This document shows positions 17,895 to 25,815 of a stretch of DNA of 64,000 bases, piece by piece. The stretch covers positions 434,001-498,000 of the forward strand of contig CAWACK010000010.1 of assembly GCA_963780545.1 (NCBI GenBank), in the 5' to 3' direction. A program made the position numbers and the translations under genes. The stretch comes from UBA8941 sp963780545. GTDB taxonomy: Archaea > Thermoproteota > Bathyarchaeia > TCS64. A model generated the notes under the pieces. That model had not been told where the DNA came from. It saw only the letters and a list, made by a program, of their open reading frames with translations, and did not search any database. The stretch's first letter is position 1. Each line of letters opens with the position of its first letter.

Positions 17895-19334
17895 CTACTC
17901 CTGCGCCTTCATAGCTGCGACCTTAGCGACATCGAGAGGTGGTTTGCAGTCGTCTGGTATAGCCGATTTGTAGGTTCTACCGTTGAGCCGGTTCTTGTGT
18001 TCTGCCTTCGCCTTTATGAGCAGTTCCGGCTGCGTTATGAGATCAAGGCCTGTACCCGCTATGGTTTTTGCGGCAAATACGAGGCTTTTATGGGCTATGC
18101 TGCTGCCACTCACGGCTACGAACTGCCAGCTGTGGCCGGGTGCGCCGAGGACATTAAGGGTCGTTCCGAACTCGATGGTTGGGCACTTCCAGCTAACGTC
18201 GCCGACGTCGCTGCTCCCTGCCATGACTTCGCCTTCTCCCGCTGGGTCAAGGATATCCGTTGGTAGGTCGACGTCAACGTATTTCTCCCAGTTCGGGAAC
18301 TTGACCTTCCTCAACATGTCTATCTTCTGCTCCTTAGCGAAGCTCTTCGCTATCTCAGCGGCGAAATCGAGCTCCTTTTTGGTGTATTTAGGTGCACCGA
18401 CCTCTCGCATATTCTTCACAACTGTTTCAGCCACCACCCTGTTTGGGATGATGTTGTAGAGGGCGTCGATAAACTCGACTTTTAGGGTGGTTTCCGTCAT
18501 AAGTGCAGCGCCCTGGGCGATTTTGAGAATACGCTCATAGATTGGGTCAAGTTGGTCGCGCTCTGGGGCTCGTATATAGTACCAGCTCCGGGCATAGTCG
18601 GGGACGACGTTGGGTTGTCCCCCTCCTGACTCGATAATGTAGTGGACGCGTGCCTCCTGGATTATGTGTTCGCGGAGGTAGTTGGCTCCGATATTCATCA
18701 GCTCGACCGCGTCGAGGGCGCTTCTCCCCTGCTCGGGGTTTGCGGCTGCGTGGCTGGTCTTGCCGTAATAATGGAACTTGACACCGTTGACGGCCGTGCT
18801 GCTGTTTAGCCTCGCCGTGTTTACACTGCTAGGGTGGTGGCTGATGCAGGCGTCGACGTCATCGTATAGCCCTTCCCTTACCATGAAGACCTTGCCAGCA
18901 TAGTTTTCCTCGGCGGGTGTGCCAAAGAACTTGACCTTGGCCTTAATATTTTCTTCCTCCAACTCATAGCGGAGGGCTATGATTCCCGCCATCCCGGAAA
19001 CACCATGGACGTTGTGACCGCAGCCATGTCCTGCGTGACCTGGTTTGAGTGGGTCCTTCTCAGTCTTCACCTTCTGGCTGATACCAGGTAATGCGTCGAA
19101 CTCACCTTGGACGCCGATGCATGTCTGCCCCTCTCCCCACTCCGCAACGAACGCTGTCGGCATATCCGCGACACATCTCTTCACCTTGAAGTCATGCTTC
19201 TCCAGCTCATCCGCGATAAGCTTCGAGGATCGGGTTTCCCAGAGCCCGAGCTCTGCGTAACCCCAGATGGTGTCGCTCATTTCTGTGAGATGCTTCTGAT
19301 TATCATCGATCCATTTCCAAGCCGTCTGCTTCAA
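17895..19334 (-). CDS. M20 amidohydrolase, AbgB-like (paralogue 3)
   Basis: 479 aa with the same architecture as paralogues 1 and 2: GHGCGHNVHG metal motif, GKTSHAAANPEQGRSALDA lid, GGQPNVVPDYARSW. The start is TTG at 19334. It lies 53 bp downstream of the SelA-like PLP enzyme gene and is probably co-transcribed with it. AbgB-type enzymes cleave p-aminobenzoyl-glutamate or other N-acyl amino acids; here the repeated copies point to a family of related amide substrates. Confidence 0.9.
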   Translation of the reverse strand: MKQTAWKWIDDNQKHLTEMSDTIWGYAELGLWETRSSKLIADELEKHDFKVKRCVADMPTAFVAEWGEGQTCIGVQGEFDALPGISQKVKTEKDPLKPGHAGHGCGHNVHGVSGMAGIIALRYELEEENIKAKVKFFGTPAEENYAGKVFMVREGLYDDVDACISHHPSSVNTARLNSSTAVNGVKFHYYGKTSHAAANPEQGRSALDAVELMNIGANYLREHIIQEARVHYIIESGGGQPNVVPDYARSWYYIRAPERDQLDPIYERILKIAQGAALMTETTLKVEFIDALYNIIPNRVVAETVVKNMREVGAPKYTKKELDFAAEIAKSFAKEQKIDMLRKVKFPNWEKYVDVDLPTDILDPAGEGEVMAGSSDVGDVSWKCPTIEFGTTLNVLGAPGHSWQFVAVSGSSIAHKSLVFAAKTIAGTGLDLITQPELLIKAKAEHKNRLNGRTYKSAIPDDCKPPLDVAKVAAMKAQE

Positions 19335-19387
19335 AATAGATGCCTCACAGTTAGGTAAGGGCTAGGCGATAAAAGATTGAGGGGAGA

Positions 19388-20554
19388 CTAAGCGAAGACT
19401 TCCTGGAACCTCTCCACCAACAGCTTCTCTTGCCCGGGTAGCAGCATTAACGTATTTATGATGAAGTTATTGCTGTCACCCCAATAACGGACCCAGATCT
19501 CTGGGTCTTTATTCCTAAGGCTGTTGACGATTACGGAAACCTCATCCAACGACTTGTCGAGGAACTGGACATTGAGGCCAATAGTGTTGTAAGCGGTGCC
19601 GGTACCGCTCCTGGGCATATATGTGATCCGTGCCTCCTTGAGGCCGGGGAGCTTCATGATCCTCTTTTCGATGTAACGTGCTCTCTCCCAGGCTGGCTGG
19701 ATCCTCTCCCTCTCGTGGTCCATAGTCATCCACCTCTTGAAAGCGACGATCAAGCCAACGATCTCCTGTCTGTCTAGCTTGTAGCCGCGGCCGATTCCCC
19801 TCCAGTAGCCAGGGGTTTCGTCGGGTCCAGATTCGGCACCTATGAAGCTGTGAAGCGCCATTGCGTCAATCAGGTCCTTCCTACCGATGGCGAAGCCCGT
19901 GCTGTTGGGTCCGTGGACGTATTTCCCGCCAAATGCGACGATGTCCGCCTTCATTTCAGCGAACATCTTGAAGTTGCTTGTTGGGTAGGTCAACCCAGCG
20001 GCGTCGACGATGACGGGGACACCGTGGTTATGGGCCATCTTAATAAGGTCCTTGAGTGGAGGTACTCCCCTCTTTGGGCCCGTCGGGTAGGCGTAGTGAA
20101 TAGCGGCCGTCTTATCCGTTATGGCGGTCTCGAACTCCTTTAACCCGCAGCCCCAGTTCTCGTCGCCAACGAAAACGAATTTTCCCCCGGCGACCTCCAT
20201 GGCGCGGTCGTAAACCCAGAGTCGATTGTTACGCTGGATTATGATCTCGTTCTTCATCCCAGATGTGTCGGGGAGGCGCCTCATCTTCTCTGGGTCTTTC
20301 CCTGCTATGCATGCCGCAGCGCCTAGGGTTAGGGCAGCGAATCCGCCGCTCGTGATCCAAGCAGCCTCAGCGCCTGTGCTCTCAGCGATGATCTGACCCC
20401 CCTTGATTAGGAGCTCCCACATGTTGCAGTAGCTCTTATTCGCTTCATCCATTGCCTCCTGCACCTCCTTGGGGACGGTGCTGCCCCCAAGGCGGGTGAG
20501 GGCGAACGCGGCGTTGATGACACGCTTGACGCCGATATCAGAATAGACGCTCAT
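19388..20554 (-). CDS. SelA/DgaE-like PLP-dependent enzyme
   Basis: 388 aa fold-type I PLP protein of the L-seryl-tRNA(Sec) selenium transferase-like superfamily. Features are WITSGGFAALTLGAAA (cofactor phosphate region), VIVDAAGLTYP (Asp to pyridine N) and the likely Schiff-base lysine in FGGKYVHGPNSTG. It lacks extra SelA N-terminal sequence, so true selenocysteine synthesis is unlikely. Relatives include ammonia-lyases or racemase-like enzymes acting on amino sugars and amino acids. Its place at the head of the M20 cluster supports a catabolic role on the released amino acid; that is inference. Confidence 0.8.
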   Translation of the reverse strand: MSVYSDIGVKRVINAAFALTRLGGSTVPKEVQEAMDEANKSYCNMWELLIKGGQIIAESTGAEAAWITSGGFAALTLGAAACIAGKDPEKMRRLPDTSGMKNEIIIQRNNRLWVYDRAMEVAGGKFVFVGDENWGCGLKEFETAITDKTAAIHYAYPTGPKRGVPPLKDLIKMAHNHGVPVIVDAAGLTYPTSNFKMFAEMKADIVAFGGKYVHGPNSTGFAIGRKDLIDAMALHSFIGAESGPDETPGYWRGIGRGYKLDRQEIVGLIVAFKRWMTMDHERERIQPAWERARYIEKRIMKLPGLKEARITYMPRSGTGTAYNTIGLNVQFLDKSLDEVSVIVNSLRNKDPEIWVRYWGDSNNFIINTLMLLPGQEKLLVERFQEVFA

Positions 20555-20604
20555 ATCTCTATGATTCGTCTCTCAGTCGATAAAACGATTTTGAGACTTG
20601 GCTC

Positions 20605-21079
20605 TTATTTAGGGTCCTGCTCCGATCCTCCTCGTTCTCTTCGCAGGAAGTCGCCAAGATCAAAGATGTTCCTCAACATCCTTCTTCCCTCAATGGTTTC
20701 GACTCTTCCGTAGCCGAGGCAGTTGTCCCCCAACATGAGAAGGAAGTAGGCTCCCTCCTCAAAGACTCCCTCTGATCTCTGGATGCTATCCTCAAAAACA
20801 TCTCTGCCGCAGACGTAGAGCCACCCAATTTTTTCGTCGACCCATATCTTGTTGGGACCCTTGAGGTAGCCTGAGCTTAGCGAGGAGGAAGGCGCTGGGG
20901 ATGAACTCTCCTTTGGTTCTGCCGAGGAGCTTCCCGGCGTAGACAAGCCTGCCTTTGTCATAAATGTGCCTACTGACCTCCGGGTTGACGACGAAACGCC
21001 TGTTATTGAGGTTTAGTCGCTCCCCCTCCGGCTCGTAGGCCGCGTGGATGGCCTCCAGAAAGTCCTTCAGCTCCTTCAT
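20605..21079 (-). CDS. NIP7-like PUA-domain ribosome biogenesis protein, frameshifted
   Basis: The N-terminal piece (from ATG 21079) reads a NIP7-type pre-PUA domain through GKLLGRTKGEF. The C-terminal piece reads IWVDEKIGWLYVCGRDVFEDS and a hydrophobic PUA end, in a different frame. Skipping one base at the AGG codon (20872-20870; CTC AGG C) joins them into about 157 aa, the normal archaeal NIP7 length. NIP7 acts in large-subunit rRNA maturation with RNA binding by PUA. Its ATG overlaps the stop of the RNA methylase gene by 4 nt, so the pair is coupled. Single-copy and probably important, hence the frameshift deserves checking. Confidence 0.78.
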
Positions 21080-21960
21080 AACTTCAACACCTTTGCGACG
21101 AAGAAACCCTGCGTGCCAGTCTCTTCTGGCCAGAACCTACGACACTTAGCGACCTCCTGACTTAACGTCCTCCCGAGAACTTCGGTAAGGCCGGGACTAC
21201 CTTGTCCCTCAACCGTCTCCAACTCTACTAAGTGATTATCGAGCAGCCACTGGACGTTGAGCTCATCTTCCTCCGGTTCGAGGGAGCATGTAGTGTAGAC
21301 GAGAGTACCGCCAGACTTGAGTATGTTTACCGCGGCGCCTAACAGCTGTCTCTGCTTCGTCGCATTAAGCTCCACGTCGGCGATGTTCCTCTTGCTAAAC
21401 CATGATCGGTCGGTTACATAGTTACCGGAGCAGGGTGCATCTAGGAGAATCCTGTCAAAGAGGGTGCCGCGATAGTCCATTTTTCCAGCGTCGCCCGCAT
21501 AGGCTACGCAGTTGTCGACGCCACTGCGCTCTAGATTGTTCTCGAGGGCATAGAGTCGGTCGCGGCGGATGTCAACCGCTACGATGACTCCTTTGTCTTC
21601 CATCCATGCTGCTATCTGCGTCGTTTTTCCCCCAGGTGCGGCGCACATGTCGAGCACAACGTCACTAGAATTTGGCGCAAGGATCTCAACCGGGAATTGT
21701 GCAGCTGCCTCTTGGATCGAGTAGAGGCCGAGTAGGTACTCGAAAGTGGCTCCCACACTCGTCTTGCCTCCCTCCACGTAAAACCCGTCTCTCAGCCACG
21801 AGATGTTGATGAGCTTGACTCCTCTCGCCTTGAGCTTCCTCTCTAATTCTTCTTTGGATGTCTTCAGTGTGTTTACTCTAATTGCCTGACGGCTCCGTTC
21901 GTTACCACTCAACTTATGGTTCATCTGCCTGTATCTGTCGAGGAAGAGGCTGGCGCCCAT
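21076..21960 (-). CDS. NOP2/Sun-family RNA (cytosine-5) methyltransferase
   Basis: About 294 aa from ATG 21960. The SAM site is LDMCAAPGGKTTQ, the catalytic cysteine is in LLDAPCSG, and the release cysteine is in YTTCSLEPEE. It methylates C5 of cytosine in rRNA or tRNA. The open frame extends upstream to 22482, but that part overlaps the opposite gene and lacks family sequence. ATG 21960 gives the family-like start FLDRYRQ and sits about 26 nt after the start predicted by the TATA at 22008-22015. It is coupled to the downstream NIP7 gene. Confidence 0.92.
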   Translation of the reverse strand: MGASLFLDRYRQMNHKLSGNERSRQAIRVNTLKTSKEELERKLKARGVKLINISWLRDGFYVEGGKTSVGATFEYLLGLYSIQEAAAQFPVEILAPNSSDVVLDMCAAPGGKTTQIAAWMEDKGVIVAVDIRRDRLYALENNLERSGVDNCVAYAGDAGKMDYRGTLFDRILLDAPCSGNYVTDRSWFSKRNIADVELNATKQRQLLGAAVNILKSGGTLVYTTCSLEPEEDELNVQWLLDNHLVELETVEGQGSPGLTEVLGRTLSQEVAKCRRFWPEETGTQGFFVAKVLKL

Positions 21961-22007
21961 GGAGCGCTTCTTAACTGGAGACGATTTAACCGTTCTCACC
22001 CCCCAGA

Positions 22008-22015
22008 TTTTATAG
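22008..22015. promoter_or_regulatory. One TATA element serving two divergent genes
   Basis: TTTTATAG on plus reads CTATAAAA on minus. About 26 nt to the right is the GTG (22039) of the P1-family peptidase, predicting a leaderless message. About 26 nt to the left is 21986, giving a 26-nt leader before the methylase ATG (21960). No other good TATA is seen in the 78-bp gap. Confidence 0.5.
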
Positions 22016-22038
22016 CCTCCCCCACCCCTCAGTTCCCG

Positions 22039-23088
22039 GTGATAAGATTGGCGAGACAACGCGCCCGGGAGTTCGGCATCGAGTTTGGAACCATGAAGAC
22101 GGGGCGGCTCAACGCCATCACAGACGTCGAGGGTGTCGGTGTCGGCCACTCCACCCTTATCGAGGGCAACTCGGTGAGGACCGGCGTCACTGCGATAGCC
22201 CCCCACGACGGGGACCTCGTAGAACATAAGGTTGTAGCGGCGGTCGATATGTTCAACGCCTATGGGAAGTCTACTGGCCTTCCCCAGATAATGTTTGAGG
22301 GTGTCCTTGAGACCCCGATTATGCTCACTGAGACTCTGAACACCTGGAGGGTCGCCGACGCCGTCGTCGACTACCAACAAGATCGCATGAAGCTCCAGCC
22401 CAGATCGTTGAACGTCGTCGTGGGAGAGACGAACGGCGGGTACCTCACAGATAACCTCGGTAGGCATGTAGGGCGGGAGCAAGTATTCGAGGCTCTGGAC
22501 ATCGCAAGGAGCCCCCAGGGGCGGGGTAGGGTCCCGGAGGGTAACGTTGGTGGCGGTACCCCTATGACCGGTTACAGCTTCAAGGGCGGTATAGGTACCT
22601 CAAGCCGGGTGAGTGAGAATTTCACAGTCGGAGTCCTCGTCCAGCTCAACTGCGGCAGCAAAGAGGACCTTAACATAGCTGGGGTCCCAGTTGGAGGGGA
22701 GGTCAAGCTACCTGATAATCCCCCCTCCGGCCCCGGGAATAGTATCATGATGATAGTCGCCATAGACCTTGCCGTGGAGTCCCGTCAGCTATGGAAGGTG
22801 GCGAAAAGGGCCGCCTTCGGATTGGCTCGGACAGGCACTTACGGTGGTAACGGGAGCGGCGACTTCACAATTGCCTTCACCACCGCAAAGAAGTCACACA
22901 GGGAGGGGAATGGCGACGAGTTCCTTAACCCCGTTTACAAGGCCACTGCGGAGGCTACGGAGGAGGCTGTTGTCAACGCCCTCTTCGCAGCGGAGACTAT
23001 GATTGGCTATAAGGGACACACAAGGTATGCTCTCCCCCTCGGCCAGGTCAGGGAGATATTCACCCGCTATGGCCGCTCTCTCCCATAA
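22039..23088 (+). CDS. P1/DmpA-family aminopeptidase (S58)
   Basis: 349 aa from GTG 22039. The family self-cleaves before a nucleophilic serine, and the motif GGNGSGDF (Gly-Ser junction) is present near the last third. Other family blocks: ITDVEGVGVGH near the start, GETNGGYLTD in the middle. DmpA-type enzymes release N-terminal D- or beta-amino acids or amides. The longer frame back to 21916 overlaps the opposite gene and is not family-like. It shares a promoter element with the methylase and is followed 48 bp later by a class III aminotransferase. Confidence 0.9.
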   Translation: MIRLARQRAREFGIEFGTMKTGRLNAITDVEGVGVGHSTLIEGNSVRTGVTAIAPHDGDLVEHKVVAAVDMFNAYGKSTGLPQIMFEGVLETPIMLTETLNTWRVADAVVDYQQDRMKLQPRSLNVVVGETNGGYLTDNLGRHVGREQVFEALDIARSPQGRGRVPEGNVGGGTPMTGYSFKGGIGTSSRVSENFTVGVLVQLNCGSKEDLNIAGVPVGGEVKLPDNPPSGPGNSIMMIVAIDLAVESRQLWKVAKRAAFGLARTGTYGGNGSGDFTIAFTTAKKSHREGNGDEFLNPVYKATAEATEEAVVNALFAAETMIGYKGHTRYALPLGQVREIFTRYGRSLP

Positions 23089-23136
23089 CCGGCAAACGTT
23101 AAACCCCCTCAAATACCATTAATTTCGGTGTAGTTT

Positions 23137-24477
23137 TTGTCTAGCCTCCATGGACCCAGGATGGTAGCGGGACCCCCTGGCCCAAAAGTCGCCCAAATCC
23201 TCAGTGACTTGGGCTTCGACCCATCCACATACTCCAGCCCTATTGTCGACGATGCTAAGGGCATCTACGTCAGGGACCCAGATGGCAATGTCTTCGTGGA
23301 CCTCATCTCAGGACGCTGTGTAGTCAACACCGGTTACAACCATCCGAGGGTCGTTGAAGCGGTAAAGACTCAAGCGGATCGGAGCATCCACTGGCAGACG
23401 GAACAGGCCTACACACTCATAGGGAGGCTCGAGAAAATGCTCGGCTCAGGGCCGAAGCAGGTCTACTGGGGCCAGTCAGGGAGTCTCGCCAACGACCACG
23501 CCATAAAAGCCGTGCGCCGCGCTACGGGAAAGCCCCTGATCCTGAGCTTCACCGGTAGTTACCACGGCAGCAGCATGGGCGCTATAAGCCTCAGCGGTTA
23601 CGACCCCAGCATGAAGAGACACTACGGGCCCCTCCTCCCCGGGATAGTGCATGTCCCCTACGCCTCTTGCTACAGGTGTCCCCTCAAGCTAGAGCACCCC
23701 GGTTGCGCACTAGCATGCCTCGCATACATCGAGGACATAGCTTTCAAGAGCTATGTCCCCGCAGATGAGGTCGCGGCTGTCTTCGTAGAGCCCATTCAGG
23801 GAGATGCTGGGTGGCATATACCTCCGCCAGGCTGGCACCAGGGATTGAAAAGGCTCTGCGAGAAGTACGGCATCCTGCATGTGGCTGATGAGGTACAAAC
23901 GGGCTTCGGGAGAACAGGGAGGTGGCTGGGGATGGACCACTGGGGCGTGAAACCCGACGTTGTACTCCTCGGGAAGGCAATGGCGAGCGGCGTCCCCCTC
24001 AGCGCCTGCGTTCTTGGCAGGGATATACTCGAGTCTACGGACTCGGAGCCCATTCCCATCCACGCCCAGAGCTTCAGCGCCACCCCCCTCGGCACAGCCG
24101 CAGCCCACGCCACAATGGATGTCATCCGCGACGAGTACCTATGCGAGAACTCTGAAAGGATGGGCATATACATGAAGAGGAGGCTCATCGAGCTCATGGA
24201 TATCCACCCGAGTATCGGTGACGTCCGCGGACTTGGTCTCCTAGTAGGCGTCGAGATAGTCAAGGACCGGAAAAAGAAGATCCCCGATCCCAAGGTGGCG
24301 GACGCCGTGTGTAAAGAGGCCTTCAAGCGCGGCGTCTACATCCTCAACATGGGCAGCTACGGTGGGAGGGCCCTCAGGGTTGCGCCACCCCTCATTATAA
24401 CCGAGGAGCAGGCGGAGAACGTCGTCGTGATACTTGAAAAATCACTCGATAAAGTCGAGAAAAACTATGGCCTGTAG
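23137..24477 (+). CDS. Class III aminotransferase (4-aminobutyrate/acetylornithine type)
   Basis: 446 aa PLP enzyme. VEPIQGDAGW and DEVQTGFGRTG are diagnostic for class III, and the Schiff-base lysine is in LLGKAMASGVP. An insert with cysteines (CYRCPLKLEHPGCALAC) follows the YHGSSMG block, as in archaeal long-form GABA/omega aminotransferases. It moves an omega-amino group to 2-oxoglutarate or pyruvate. The start is TTG 23137 or the in-frame ATG 23161, whose AGPPGPK sequence resembles family N-termini. Its 3' end overlaps the convergent aminotransferase gene by 13 bp. Confidence 0.92.
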   Translation: MSSLHGPRMVAGPPGPKVAQILSDLGFDPSTYSSPIVDDAKGIYVRDPDGNVFVDLISGRCVVNTGYNHPRVVEAVKTQADRSIHWQTEQAYTLIGRLEKMLGSGPKQVYWGQSGSLANDHAIKAVRRATGKPLILSFTGSYHGSSMGAISLSGYDPSMKRHYGPLLPGIVHVPYASCYRCPLKLEHPGCALACLAYIEDIAFKSYVPADEVAAVFVEPIQGDAGWHIPPPGWHQGLKRLCEKYGILHVADEVQTGFGRTGRWLGMDHWGVKPDVVLLGKAMASGVPLSACVLGRDILESTDSEPIPIHAQSFSATPLGTAAAHATMDVIRDEYLCENSERMGIYMKRRLIELMDIHPSIGDVRGLGLLVGVEIVKDRKKKIPDPKVADAVCKEAFKRGVYILNMGSYGGRALRVAPPLIITEEQAENVVVILEKSLDKVEKNYGL

Positions 24478-25760
24478 CCCTTGACAAACTCCTCGGTCGC
24501 CGCTAAGTAGGTGTCGATGTCATCAACGGTGTGTGGGCTGCTTATCCAGCAGTGACTTACAGTAGGACTGAGGTAGACTATTCCCCTGTCAAGCATGTAG
24601 GCGAAGTAGGCCTTGGTGGCGGCCATGTCGTTCCTGTTGGTTTCTGTGGCGTTTCGGGGGATTTTGCTCTGGAAGTGGATTGCGAAGGTGGAACCGACGC
24701 CCGTCACCGTGGCAGGGAGCTTTCCACGTTCGAAGACATCCTCGAGGCCTTCCCGCATCCGTTTGCCGAGCTTGTCGATAGATATGTAGACCTTTCCATC
24801 TTTTAGGAGGTCTAGAGTGGTGCATCCGGCAACCATGCTGATGGGGTTGCCTGTGAATGTGCCTCCGTGGGCGACACGTTCCTCAGCCTTCGGATATTTC
24901 CTCTGGTCTATGTGCTCCATGATCTCGGCTGAGCCACAGAAAGCGCCGATAGGGAAGCCGCCGCCTATTATCTTGCCGAGAATGGTGAGGTCCGGTTTGA
25001 CACCGTAGAGCTCCTGCGCACCGCCGGGGGCTAGGCGGAAACCCGTGACGACTTCATCGAAGATAAGCAGCGTGCCCGTCTCGTCGCAGGCCTCTCGGAG
25101 ACCTTGGAGGTACCCAGCTTGAGGTGTGAGGAATCCAGCGGCACCCATAACTGGCTCAAGGATCATGCAGGCGTAAACTTTTAGTTTGAGGAGTCTTCGA
25201 GCGGCTTCGAGGTCGTTAAATGGGACGGCGTCGGTATCCTCTGTGGTTTTAGGGTTAAGACCAGCCGACTCGATCTTGTTGAAGGGGTAACTTACGGCCT
25301 TATGGAGGCTATCATATCCACCATGCCAGCCCCCCTCGATCTTTAACATCTTCATGCGACCAGTGTAGCCTCTGGCGAGGCGGGTCCCGTACATGTTCGC
25401 CTCTGTTCCGCTCGTACAGTAACGTACCATCTCAGCTGAGGGGACGTTCCTGACGATGCGTTCCGCGAGTTCTATTTCGAGCTCGTGACTGAAGCCTATG
25501 TGGGTCCCGAAGGGTAGCTGCTTCTTAACGGCGTCCATGACCCTCTTCGGGCTGTGGCCGAGGATGAGGGCACCGTGGCCGACCCAGAAATCTATGTACT
25601 CGTTGCCGTCGACGTCCTTGATTTTGACGCCCTGGGCCTCCTCGACAAAGAAGGGATAGGGCGGAAGTGCTCTTATCCCGTAGCTTACCCCACCTGGGAG
25701 GACCTTGCATGCCCTTTCATAGAGTTCCTTGGATCTCGGTGTCTTACTAGCGAATCCCAA
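24465..25760 (-). CDS. Glutamate-1-semialdehyde aminomutase-like class III PLP enzyme
   Basis: About 431 aa from TTG 25760, preceded by an AGGGGAT ribosome site. Family features: LPGGVSYGIRAL near the N-terminus, TSGTEANMYG, IFDEVVTGFR and lysine in LGKIIGGGFPIGA. It is in the HemL superfamily, but no other tetrapyrrole gene is near and the neighbours are catabolic, so a role as a transaminase or aminomutase outside heme synthesis is quite possible. The open frame runs to 25844 into the PEPCK gene; that extension has no family sequence. Confidence 0.88.
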   Translation of the reverse strand: MGFASKTPRSKELYERACKVLPGGVSYGIRALPPYPFFVEEAQGVKIKDVDGNEYIDFWVGHGALILGHSPKRVMDAVKKQLPFGTHIGFSHELEIELAERIVRNVPSAEMVRYCTSGTEANMYGTRLARGYTGRMKMLKIEGGWHGGYDSLHKAVSYPFNKIESAGLNPKTTEDTDAVPFNDLEAARRLLKLKVYACMILEPVMGAAGFLTPQAGYLQGLREACDETGTLLIFDEVVTGFRLAPGGAQELYGVKPDLTILGKIIGGGFPIGAFCGSAEIMEHIDQRKYPKAEERVAHGGTFTGNPISMVAGCTTLDLLKDGKVYISIDKLGKRMREGLEDVFERGKLPATVTGVGSTFAIHFQSKIPRNATETNRNDMAATKAYFAYMLDRGIVYLSPTVSHCWISSPHTVDDIDTYLAATEEFVKGYRP

Positions 25761-25815
25761 CAGAGTATCCCCTGCAACGTTTGAATGAGGAAGGGTGAGC
25801 GGTAAAAAGGTTTGA

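Noticed and set aside
21961..22482. N-terminal extension of the RNA methylase frame
   Set aside because: It overlaps the opposite P1-family gene, has no methylase-family sequence and lies beyond the promoter.
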